Positions 7,700-15,473 of a stretch of DNA of 64,000 nt are shown piece by piece. The notes below the pieces were generated by a model. The model did no database searches. It saw only the letters and a program-made list of their open reading frames with translations, and was not told the origin of the DNA. A program made the translations under genes and the position numbers. Source of the DNA: Pseudotabrizicola formosa (GTDB lineage Bacteria; Pseudomonadota; Alphaproteobacteria; Rhodobacterales; Rhodobacteraceae); contig NZ_PJOM01000001.1 in assembly GCF_002900965.1 (NCBI RefSeq), positions 496,001 through 560,000 on the forward strand, written 5' to 3'. Within the stretch, counting starts at the first letter, position 1; each line of letters opens with the position of its first letter.

Positions 7700-8497
7700 T
7701 CAGGGATGGGCGCGGCGGGCCAGCCAAGCCTGCCAGTCGGCTGGTGATCCGGCGAAGACGTTCAGATCACCATCGCCCGGCTTGCCGGGAATCTGCCCGG
7801 TGCCGGAATATTGCCAGAAGGTCCAGCGCGTGCCGGGATAGACCTTTGACGGATGGTTCGCCACCGAGCGCACCCAGAATTCCACCCCGCGCAGCCGCCA
7901 CAATTCGCGTGCGGCAAAGATGTCTGGGCTGACATAGACAATCGGCATCTGGCCGTAATGGCGGGCGACAGTGTCGATGAACACCTGCGCTTCGGCCAGC
8001 AGTTCGGCCTGCGGCGGGCGGCGGGTGCAGGTGGGGGAAAACGGGGTCCATTCCAGATCGAGCACCGGGGGCAGGGCCCCACGGGTCTTTGGCACCCGGC
8101 GGATGAAGTTGAGCGCCTGAGGCCGCCCGGGCGCGCAATGATACCAGAAGTGATAGGCGCCGGTGGCCACCCCGGCGTCCCGCGCCGCGGTCCAATGCTC
8201 TACGAACTTCGGGTCGGCGTCATCGACGCCTTCGGTGGCCTTGATGAAGGTGAAGTTGATGCCATTCGCCCGCGCCGTGCGCCAGTCCACCCGTTCCTGA
8301 TAGCGTGACGTGTCGGTGCCATGCACCGCATAGGCCGATGGCGCGCGCCCGTCCCAAGGGTGCGGCTTGCGGTCGCCGAAATTGGGCGAAGTGACCGTGC
8401 CGGGGGCAACGGTCACGCTGCGGTCGGGTGTGACGACCCTTGGTCCGCCACAGGCGGTCAGGGCGAGGGCGGCGGCGAGGAGGAGGGCAAATTTCAT
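7700..8497 (-). CDS. Glycoside hydrolase family 25 lysozyme-like lipoprotein
   Basis: 265-residue cell-wall hydrolase candidate. The N-terminus is a lipoprotein signal with lipobox LTAC (MKFALLLAAALALTACGG), so the protein is probably anchored in a membrane. The GH25 landmarks follow: GTDTSRYQERVDW near residue 60, FIKATEGVDDADPKF, GAYHFWYHC, the catalytic-strand VLDLEW and WTFWQYSGTG near the end. GH25 enzymes cleave the MurNAc-GlcNAc bond of peptidoglycan with paired Asp/Glu residues, which are present here. The start at 8497 was chosen because it creates the lipoprotein signal; the upstream open frame has none. It is adjacent to an unrelated oxidase on the same strand, 94 bp apart. Confidence 0.88.
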   Translation of the reverse strand: MKFALLLAAALALTACGGPRVVTPDRSVTVAPGTVTSPNFGDRKPHPWDGRAPSAYAVHGTDTSRYQERVDWRTARANGINFTFIKATEGVDDADPKFVEHWTAARDAGVATGAYHFWYHCAPGRPQALNFIRRVPKTRGALPPVLDLEWTPFSPTCTRRPPQAELLAEAQVFIDTVARHYGQMPIVYVSPDIFAARELWRLRGVEFWVRSVANHPSKVYPGTRWTFWQYSGTGQIPGKPGDGDLNVFAGSPADWQAWLARRAHP

Positions 8498-8591
8498 GCG
8501 CCAAAGGTGCCGGAAATCGTGGGCGGTGTCATCCCCGCAGATGCGGCGGCACGGCGGGCGGATGGCAGATATCCGCCGGTGGGATCGACCG

Positions 8592-9668
8592 CTATCCGAA
8601 GCGAGACGGCGACAGGGCCTGCACCAGATCGGCCCCAAGTTCTGGTGCGCGCCCTGTGATCAGGTCGGCGGCAAGCTGGCTGGCGGCGGGGCAGGACTGG
8701 AAGCCTTGCCCGCCCTGACCGGCCAGCCAGAAGAACGACGGCGCGCGCACATCCGGCCCGATCACCAGCGCGCGGTCGGGGGCAAAGGTGCGCAGGCCGG
8801 CCCAGTTTGACAGGAGCCGGGTCACCGGGGGGGTCACCATCTCCTCGTACCGTCCCAGACCCTCGGCCAGAACCATGTCATCGGCCCAGGCGTCATGGGG
8901 GTCCATCGCGTGCTCTTCGGCGGGGGAGACGATCAGCGCGCCTGCGTCGGGCTTGGCATACCATGCCTCGCCCGCGCCAAACAGCATCGGCCAGCGTGAC
9001 ACGTCATGGCCGCCGGGTGCCGGAATCCGCGCCATCGAGCGGCGGAAGGGGGTGAAGCCAAGGGGGGGCACGCCTGCCATCTGCGCCACGCGGTCCACCC
9101 AGGCCCCGGCGGCATTGACCAGCACGCGGCCCGTTACCGGACCCTGCGCCGTGGTCAGATGCCACTGGCCCGCCTGCCGGGTGATGCCGGTGACCGTGGC
9201 ACCGGTGCGCAGCTCTGCCCCGCTCGCGCGGGCGCTGCGGGCAAAGCCTTGCAGCAGGAGGTCGGTATCGATGTCCCAGGCGTCGGGCGAATAGGCCGCC
9301 ATCGCCACGGCATCGGGGTTCAGCATCGGCACCATCGCCCGCGCTTCGGCCAGCGTGACCGGGGCCAGCCCCATGGCGGCCGAGTCTGCCGCGAAGCTGG
9401 CCGCGTCTTCCGTCTTGCCCACCATCATCAACCCGCGCGGCGACAGAATCCCCGGCGTGTCGCGGAAAAACGCGCCCGAGGCCAGCGACAGTTCCACCAC
9501 CGCCGGGCTGCCATAGCGCGGCTCATAAAGTGCCGCCGACCGGCCGGAGGCGTGATGGGCCAGTGCAGGCTCTGCCTCCAGCAGCAGGACCGAGGCCAGC
9601 GGAGCCAGCCGTGCCGCCAGCGACACCCCGGCGATACCGCCGCCAATGATCACCACATCTGCATCCAT
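8592..9668 (-). CDS. FAD-dependent oxidoreductase, DadA/D-amino-acid oxidase-like
   Basis: 358-residue DAO-superfamily flavoenzyme. The N-terminal dinucleotide-binding motif is VVIIGGGIAGVSLAARLA at residues 5-22, followed by LLLEAEPALAHHASGRSAA. The C-terminal FAD-contact strand is PSFFWLAGQGGQGFQSCPAA. The nearest described group is glycine/D-amino-acid oxidases of the DadA type, but substrate residues cannot be judged. The ATG at 9668 begins the Rossmann strand at a normal distance; a GTG three codons upstream is the alternative. Its neighbours do not form an obvious pathway with it. Confidence 0.82.
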   Translation of the reverse strand: MDADVVIIGGGIAGVSLAARLAPLASVLLLEAEPALAHHASGRSAALYEPRYGSPAVVELSLASGAFFRDTPGILSPRGLMMVGKTEDAASFAADSAAMGLAPVTLAEARAMVPMLNPDAVAMAAYSPDAWDIDTDLLLQGFARSARASGAELRTGATVTGITRQAGQWHLTTAQGPVTGRVLVNAAGAWVDRVAQMAGVPPLGFTPFRRSMARIPAPGGHDVSRWPMLFGAGEAWYAKPDAGALIVSPAEEHAMDPHDAWADDMVLAEGLGRYEEMVTPPVTRLLSNWAGLRTFAPDRALVIGPDVRAPSFFWLAGQGGQGFQSCPAASQLAADLITGRAPELGADLVQALSPSRFG

Positions 9669-9753
9669 GGCCCGCACCTCCTGCCGCTCTGTCCGGGCCC
9701 ACAGATACCGCGTGCGCGGGCCAATGGGCAGCCCCTGCGGCCCATGCCAATGA

Positions 9754-9782
9754 AAAAGGCCCGCGCAGCGCGCGGGCCTTTT
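9754..9782 (-). terminator. Strong intrinsic terminator of the xdh-BMP transporter operon
   Basis: A perfect 13-bp stem (9754-9766 with 9770-9782) with a 3-nt loop, including AAAA at one foot and TTTT at the other, sits 19 bases downstream of the BMP gene on the minus strand. It is a textbook Rho-independent terminator and closes the long minus-strand purine operon. Confidence 0.85.
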
Positions 9783-9800
9783 CAGCGTCAGATCAACGGA

Positions 9801-10892
9801 TCACTTCGGAATGTCGCCGGTGATGCCTTCGACAAAGAAGTTCATTCCCAGAAGGTCGCCATCGGGGGCCACGGCGCCCTCGGCCAGCCATGCGCTGCCG
9901 TCCTGCTTGTTGATCGGCCCGGTGAACGGGTGATAGGAGCCAGCCGCAATCGCATCGCGCATGGCCTCGGCTTCGGCCTTCACATCGGCGGGCACGGCAT
10001 CGGTGATCTCGCCGATTTCGACCTCGCCTTCCGGGATGCCGGCCCAGCTGTCGATCTGTTCATAGGTGCCATCGAGCAGCGCGCCCACGCGCTTGATGTA
10101 ATAGGGGTTCCAGTTGTCGATGATCGAGGCCACGCGGGGGCTTGGCTTGTAATCGGCCATGTCTGAGGCCTGACCAAAGCCGATCACGGCGCCATTGGTC
10201 TTGGCCGCTTCGGCCAGCGGGGCGGTGGAATCGGTGTGGGCGGCGATGACATCGACGCCCTGATCGATCAGCGCCTTGGCGGAATCGGCCTCTTTCGCCG
10301 GGTCGAACCAGGTGAAGGCCCAGACCACCGACAGTTCCACATCGGGGTTCACCTTCTTGGCGTGCAGGTAATAGCTGTTGATGCCCATCACCACCTCGGG
10401 GATCGGGAAGGACCCGATATAGCCGATCTTGTTGGTCTTGGTCATCTTGCCGGCGATATGGCCCTGTACCGCGCGGCCTTCATAGAAGCGGGCGTTGTAG
10501 GTGGAGACGTTGGGATGCTCGCGCTTGTAGCCGGTGGCGTGTTCGAACTTGATGTCGGGGAATTTGGCCGCGACATTGTTGGTCGGGTCCATGTAGCCGA
10601 AAGACGTGGTGAAGATGATGTTGCAGCCCGACAGCGCCATCTGGGTCAGCACGCGTTCGGCATCTGCGCCTTCGGGCACGTTTTCCTGATAGGCAATCTC
10701 GACTTTGTCGCCGAATTCCTCTTGCACGGCCAGCGCGCCCTGATGGTGCTGATAGGTCCAGCCCAGATCACCGATCGGCCCCACATACACAAAGCAGGCC
10801 TTGACCTTGTCCATGCCCTGCGCGCTTGCAGCCGTGCCGAAGGCAAGGCCCAGACCCAGCGCGGCCGTGGCAAGAAGTGTTCTGCGATTCAT
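9801..10892 (-). CDS. BMP-family ABC transporter substrate-binding protein (nucleoside/purine type)
   Basis: 363-residue periplasmic binding protein of the basic membrane protein (PnrA/TmpC-like) family. It has a Sec signal (ending near ASAQG) and the family motifs VGPIGDLGWTYQHHQG, FTTSFGYMDP, YNARFYEGRAVQGHIAGKM and IGYIGSFPIPEVVMGIN. BMP proteins bind nucleosides or nucleobases. It is the last gene of an operon with two permeases, a double-domain ATPase and xdhABC, which strongly suggests a purine nucleoside, xanthine or hypoxanthine ligand. No lipobox Cys is seen, so it is probably soluble in the periplasm. Confidence 0.92.
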   Translation of the reverse strand: MNRRTLLATAALGLGLAFGTAASAQGMDKVKACFVYVGPIGDLGWTYQHHQGALAVQEEFGDKVEIAYQENVPEGADAERVLTQMALSGCNIIFTTSFGYMDPTNNVAAKFPDIKFEHATGYKREHPNVSTYNARFYEGRAVQGHIAGKMTKTNKIGYIGSFPIPEVVMGINSYYLHAKKVNPDVELSVVWAFTWFDPAKEADSAKALIDQGVDVIAAHTDSTAPLAEAAKTNGAVIGFGQASDMADYKPSPRVASIIDNWNPYYIKRVGALLDGTYEQIDSWAGIPEGEVEIGEITDAVPADVKAEAEAMRDAIAAGSYHPFTGPINKQDGSAWLAEGAVAPDGDLLGMNFFVEGITGDIPK

Positions 10893-10943
10893 TGTCGTCT
10901 CCCTGAAAGGGGCCGTTGTCCGGCCCCGGTTTGAGTGGTGCCC

Positions 10944-11873
10944 CTAGCGTGAGGCGTGAAAGTTCTGGCCCAGACTTGCCGGCGCGTTCAGGGCGGCCTT
11001 GCCCTTGCCCGAAGACATGATGACCAACACCAGAATGGTTATCAGATACGGCGACATCGACAAGTATTCGACCGGAATACGCGCCCCTGCCGCCTGCAGA
11101 TTAAGCTGAAGCACCGAGATTCCGCCAAAAAGATAGGCGCCGACCAGCGCGCGCCATGGCCGCCAGGCCGCGAAGACCACAATCGCCAGGGCAATCCAGC
11201 CTGCGCCCGAGGTGATGCCATCGGTCCACTGCGGCACCCGGACCATGCTGATATAGGCCCCGCCCAGACCTGCCATGGCGCCCCCGAACAGGATGGCCAG
11301 CATGCGGATGCGCCGCACCTTGTACCCCAGCGCATGGGCCGCATCATGGCTTTCACCCACGGCGCGCAGGATGAGCCCGGTGCGGGTGGCTTTGAGCATC
11401 CACCAGGTCGCCGCAACGGACGCGATGGAGAGGTAAACCACCCAGTCATGGCTGAACAGCACCCGGCCAAAGAACGGAATATCGGCCAGCGGGCCAAACG
11501 GCACCGCCCCGGTGGCGGGCGGGCGGATGCCGACGAAGCTTTGCCCCATCAAGGAGGACAGGCCGAGGCCGAACAGCGTGAGCGCAAGGCCCGAGGCCAC
11601 CTGATTGGCCAGCAGGAACTGCGTCAGCACCCCGAAGATAAGCGCCATGGCCGCACCGCCCAGCGCGCCGCCGACAAAGCCCAGCACGGCGCTGCCCGAC
11701 TGGACCGACACGATGAAGCCGCAGACCGCGCCCATGATCATCATGCCTTCCACCCCAAGGTTCAGCACCCCGGCGCGTTCCACCACCAATTCGCCGATGG
11801 CCGCCAGGATGATCGGCACCGAGGCCACCATCAGCGCCGAAATCAGCAGCGCGGGATCAATGCCTCCGAACAT
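10944..11873 (-). CDS. ABC transporter permease (nucleoside type, second permease)
   Basis: 309-residue integral-membrane permease of the BPD_transp_2 family, with about eight to ten hydrophobic segments. The start MFGGIDPALLISALMVAS precedes IGELVVERAGVLNLGVEGMM, a hallmark of the YufQ/NupC-like nucleoside permease, and RAVGESHDAAHALGYKV carries the cytoplasmic coupling loop. The ATG at 11873 overlaps the stop of the upstream permease (ATGA); the frame is open further upstream but that stretch is the shadow of the other permease. It pairs with the permease at 11873-12961. Confidence 0.9.
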   Translation of the reverse strand: MFGGIDPALLISALMVASVPIILAAIGELVVERAGVLNLGVEGMMIMGAVCGFIVSVQSGSAVLGFVGGALGGAAMALIFGVLTQFLLANQVASGLALTLFGLGLSSLMGQSFVGIRPPATGAVPFGPLADIPFFGRVLFSHDWVVYLSIASVAATWWMLKATRTGLILRAVGESHDAAHALGYKVRRIRMLAILFGGAMAGLGGAYISMVRVPQWTDGITSGAGWIALAIVVFAAWRPWRALVGAYLFGGISVLQLNLQAAGARIPVEYLSMSPYLITILVLVIMSSGKGKAALNAPASLGQNFHASR

Positions 11874-12961
11874 CAGAGAGCCTCCTTCTTGGTGGCAAAG
11901 CGGATGCGGTAATTGCTGAGCAGATCGACGGCCAGCAGGAAGAACAGCAGCATACCCTGAAACGCCTGAATGGCGGCGGCGGGCAGGCCCAGCATGAATT
12001 GCGCCAATTCCCCGCCGATATAGGTCAGCGCCATCAGCAGCCCTGCGAGCAGGATGCCGATGGGGTTCAGCCGGCCAAGGAAGGCGACGATGATCGCGGT
12101 AAAGCCATAGCCCACGTTGAAATCGATGCTGATCTGGCCCGCCGGCCCCGACACTTCGAACAGGCCCGCCAGCCCGGCCAGAGCGCCCGAAATGCCCATG
12201 CACAGCACGACCAGCCCCGTGGGGTTGACCCCGGCATAGCGCGCGGCGCGCGGGGCCTGGCCTGCCAGCTTGATGTGAAAGCCAAGGATATGGCGTTGCA
12301 GCAGGATATAGGCCGCGATCACCGCCATGAAGGCCGCGATCACGCCCCAGTGCAGGCCGGTGCCCGCAATCAGTTCGGGGTTGGATGCTGCCGGATATTG
12401 GCTCAGGTTCCGGCTGCCCGGAAAGCCGCCGCCTTCGGGGTTGCGCAAAAGGCCCAGCGACATCGACGACAGGAAGTTCTGCGCGATATAGACCATCAGC
12501 AGGCTGACGAGGATTTCATTGGTGTTGAACTTTGTCTTCAGCACCGCCGGGATCATTGCCCAGATCCAGCCACCGAAGGCACCCGCCACCACCATCAGCG
12601 GGAAGATGAACCAATGGTCCGCCGGGTAGAAGGCCAGCCCCACCCCCGCGCCGAACAGCGCGCCCATGATATACTGGCCCTCGGCCCCGATGTTCCAGAT
12701 CCCGGCGCGAAAGCCCAGCGAGAGGCCGATGGCGATCAGGATCAGCGGCCCGGCCTTCACCAGCAGTTGCGGCCGCGAGTAGCTGGCGAATTGCGCGTTG
12801 AACAAGGGGTCCCAGAAGATCGTGCGAATGGCCTCGAACGGGTTCTTGCCAAGGGCGGCAAACATCAGCCCTCCCGCGATCATCGTCAGCACCACCGCCA
12901 GCACCGGCGTGGCCCCTTGCCAGAACCGGCTGGGCGAGGGTCTCTTTTCAAGCCTCAGCAT
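11873..12961 (-). CDS. ABC transporter permease (nucleoside type, first permease)
   Basis: 362-residue membrane permease paired with the next gene. Hydrophobic segments run from about residue 17 onward. Landmarks of the family include LSLGFRAGIWNIGAEGQYIMG and AVLKTKFNTNEILVSLLMVYIA, and a GFHIKLAGQAPRAARYAGV coupling loop. BMP-type importers use two different permeases, one longer and one shorter, as here. It lies 59 bp downstream of the ATPase gene and overlaps the following permease by 1 base. Confidence 0.9.
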   Translation of the reverse strand: MLRLEKRPSPSRFWQGATPVLAVVLTMIAGGLMFAALGKNPFEAIRTIFWDPLFNAQFASYSRPQLLVKAGPLILIAIGLSLGFRAGIWNIGAEGQYIMGALFGAGVGLAFYPADHWFIFPLMVVAGAFGGWIWAMIPAVLKTKFNTNEILVSLLMVYIAQNFLSSMSLGLLRNPEGGGFPGSRNLSQYPAASNPELIAGTGLHWGVIAAFMAVIAAYILLQRHILGFHIKLAGQAPRAARYAGVNPTGLVVLCMGISGALAGLAGLFEVSGPAGQISIDFNVGYGFTAIIVAFLGRLNPIGILLAGLLMALTYIGGELAQFMLGLPAAAIQAFQGMLLFFLLAVDLLSNYRIRFATKKEAL

Positions 12962-13020
12962 GGATCTGCCCTTTCATCCTGGCAAAAATGCGCATCTTCT
13001 CTTGGCACGGTGTAAAGCTG

Positions 13021-14547
13021 TCAGTGCCCATGATGTGCCACCTCCATGCCATGCGCCCCGCCCATCATCAGGCCGATCTCATCTATCGTCAGCCCTGCCA
13101 CAGGGCGGGGCTGTGTCAGCCGCCCTTCGTTCAGCGCGGCAAATGTATCGGCGATTTCCAGCAGCTCATCCAGATCCTGGGAAATCACCACGACCGCCGC
13201 CCCTCCGGCGGCGCGGTCGAGGATGGCCTGCCGGATGCTCGCCGCCGCTGCCGCATCCACCCCCCATGTCGGCTGGTTGATGACGATAACGCTTGGCGTC
13301 TGGCTGAGTTCGCGACCCACCACGAATTTCTGCAGGTTGCCGCCCGACAGAGCGCGTGCCGCCACATGGGTGCCCGGTGTTCGCACATCGAAGTCTTTGA
13401 CAATGCCAGCGGCAAAGGCTTCGGTGGCGGTCCAGTCGATGAAGCCGCGTGTTGTCAGCCCCTTGCGCAGGGCACCCGACAGCAGGGCATTTTCCACAAG
13501 GCTCATATCCGGTGCCGCCGCATGGCCCAGCCGTTCTTCGGGGGCGGCCACCAGCCCCAGCGCGCGACGGTCATTCGGGCCGGTATGCCCCACGCCCGCG
13601 CCGTCGATCTTCACGGCACCTTGGGCCGCGCGCACCTCGCCCGACAGGGCGAGCAGCAATTCATCCTGCCCATTGCCCGCCACGCCGGCGATGCCCAGCA
13701 CTTCGCCCTTGGCGACCCTGAAGCTGACATTCTTCAGTGACGTGCCGAACGGGATGGGCGAGGCGACCGACAGATCCACCACCTCCAGCGCGGTGGCCCC
13801 CTTGGTGCCGCCCGCCCGTTCCGGCGGGGTCAGGGTGGCGCCGATCATCAATTCCGCCATCTCGCGCGCCGAACGGTCGCGCGGCGTGCAGGTCGCCACC
13901 ACCTTGCCCCGCCGCAGGATCGTGGCCTCGTCGCACAGGGTGCGGATCTCTTCCAGCTTGTGGCTGATATACAGGATCGCGGTGCCTTCGGCTGACAGTT
14001 GCCGCAGGGTGCGGAACAGGATTTCCACCTCTTGTGGGGTCAGCACGGATGTCGGCTCGTCCATGATCAGCAGCTTGGGGTCCTGCAGCAGGCAGCGCAC
14101 GATTTCCACCCGCTGCCGTTCGCCGGCTGACAGGTCACCCACCATGCGGTTCGGGTCCAGCGGCAGGCCGTAATCCGCGCTGACCTGCCGGATGCGGCTG
14201 GCCAGTTCCTTCATCGGGGGCGGGTTTTCCATGCCCAAGGCCACGTTTTCGGCCACGTTCAGCGCCTCGAACAGGCTGAAGTGCTGGAACACCATGGCCA
14301 CGCCGCTGGCCCGCGCGGCGCGCGGCTCGGCGGGGGTATAGGCGGCCCCGCGCAGGGTCATCCGGCCGGAATCGGGTTTCACCAGCCCGTAGATCATCTT
14401 GACCAGCGTGGATTTGCCCGCGCCATTCTCGCCCAGCAGGGCATGGATCTCGCCTTCCGAAATGGCAAAGGACACATCAGAGTTCGCGACCACGCCGGGA
14501 TAGGCCTTGGTCACCCCCTCGACGCGCAGCAGTTCGGGCCGTGTCAT
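13021..14547 (-). CDS. ABC transporter ATP-binding protein with two ATPase domains (nucleoside importer)
   Basis: 508-residue double ATPase of the type that powers BMP-family nucleoside importers and sugar importers. Domain 1 has Walker A GENGAGKST near residue 42, LSAGERQRVEI and LLIMDEPTSVL. Domain 2 (from about 255) has GVAGNGQDELLLALSG as a degenerate P-loop, LSGGNLQKFVVGRE and a weakened Walker B (VIVINQPTWGVD). The asymmetry is normal for this subfamily. The start at 14547 was chosen for homology and its ATGA overlap with the xdhC stop. Operon position links nucleoside uptake with xanthine oxidation. Confidence 0.92.
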   Translation of the reverse strand: MTRPELLRVEGVTKAYPGVVANSDVSFAISEGEIHALLGENGAGKSTLVKMIYGLVKPDSGRMTLRGAAYTPAEPRAARASGVAMVFQHFSLFEALNVAENVALGMENPPPMKELASRIRQVSADYGLPLDPNRMVGDLSAGERQRVEIVRCLLQDPKLLIMDEPTSVLTPQEVEILFRTLRQLSAEGTAILYISHKLEEIRTLCDEATILRRGKVVATCTPRDRSAREMAELMIGATLTPPERAGGTKGATALEVVDLSVASPIPFGTSLKNVSFRVAKGEVLGIAGVAGNGQDELLLALSGEVRAAQGAVKIDGAGVGHTGPNDRRALGLVAAPEERLGHAAAPDMSLVENALLSGALRKGLTTRGFIDWTATEAFAAGIVKDFDVRTPGTHVAARALSGGNLQKFVVGRELSQTPSVIVINQPTWGVDAAAAASIRQAILDRAAGGAAVVVISQDLDELLEIADTFAALNEGRLTQPRPVAGLTIDEIGLMMGGAHGMEVAHHGH

Positions 14548-15473
14548 AGGGCGGTCTCCTTGAGCAAAGGACGGGCGGGTTGCCGCAGAACAGCCTGCGC
14601 CACGCCGATGGCGATGGCCTGTGGGTGCTTGCCAAGGGCGGGGTCGCCGATCGGGCATTCGATGCGGGCGATTGTGCTTGGCGCGTGGCCAAGGGCGGCC
14701 AGCCGCGACCGGAACCGCGCCCATTTGGTGGCCGAGCCGATCACGCCCGCGCGGGCAAAGCCGTGGGTCAGCAGGCGGTGGCACAGATCCAGATCCAGCG
14801 CATGGCTGTAGGTCAGCACCAGATGCTCGGCATCCTTTGGTGCATGGGCCACCAGCCGTGCCGCATCGGCGGCAGGCAGGGCGGTCACGCCGTCGGGGAG
14901 GGTTGCCGGAAAGCGGTCTGCCGCCACATCGACCCAGGTGATCCGCAGCCCCGGCAAGGGGGCCAGCACCGCCACCAGCGCCCGGCCCACATGGCCCGCC
15001 CCCCAGATCCACAGATCGCGGGCCGGGTCGGCTACCGGCTCGATGAACCAGCCTTGCAGCAGCTGCGCCGCGGGGCTGATGCCTTGCCCCCGCGCCCGGT
15101 CCAGCACCCGCTTCACCGCCAGCGGCATGTCGCGCCCATCGATGCTGCGCGCGATCACCCCGGCCTCTGGCACCGGCAGCGCGTCATAAACTTCCGTCAG
15201 CAGGCTGACCGCCCCGCCGCAGCACTGGCCCAGCGCCGGGCCCAGCGGCACCCGCCGCAAGCGGTGGCCCCCCGTCGCCAGCATCGCCCGTGCCTCAGCC
15301 GCCGCCGCATATTCCAGCGCGCCGCCGCCGATCGTGCCCGATTGGCCATCCTGCCAGACCAGCATCGCCGCCCCCGGCTCGCGCGGGGATGACCCGTCAT
15401 GCCCCGCAATCACCACCCGCGCGACCCGGCCATGGCTGGCCAAAGCCGCTGCCAACCCTGCCAGATCAAACAT
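14544..15473 (-). CDS. xdhC: Xanthine dehydrogenase accessory protein XdhC
   Basis: 309-residue molybdenum-cofactor insertion factor. XdhC binds sulfurated Moco and loads it into XdhB. Visible landmarks are VVIAGHDGSSPREPGAAMLVW, GTIGGGALEYAA near the N-terminus, IWGAGHVGRALVAVL (Rossmann start, about residue 150) and GVIGSATKWARFRSRL in the C-terminal part. The start at 15473 overlaps the xdhB stop by 8 bases. Gene order xdhA-xdhB-xdhC is that of Rhodobacter capsulatus. Confidence 0.94.
   Translation of the reverse strand: MFDLAGLAAALASHGRVARVVIAGHDGSSPREPGAAMLVWQDGQSGTIGGGALEYAAAAEARAMLATGGHRLRRVPLGPALGQCCGGAVSLLTEVYDALPVPEAGVIARSIDGRDMPLAVKRVLDRARGQGISPAAQLLQGWFIEPVADPARDLWIWGAGHVGRALVAVLAPLPGLRITWVDVAADRFPATLPDGVTALPAADAARLVAHAPKDAEHLVLTYSHALDLDLCHRLLTHGFARAGVIGSATKWARFRSRLAALGHAPSTIARIECPIGDPALGKHPQAIAIGVAQAVLRQPARPLLKETAL

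Noticed and set aside
10944-12203. Longer form (419 codons) of the second permease
   Set aside because: The first 110 codons lie over the other permease in another frame and are not membrane-like. The ATGA overlap at 11873 gives the standard start.
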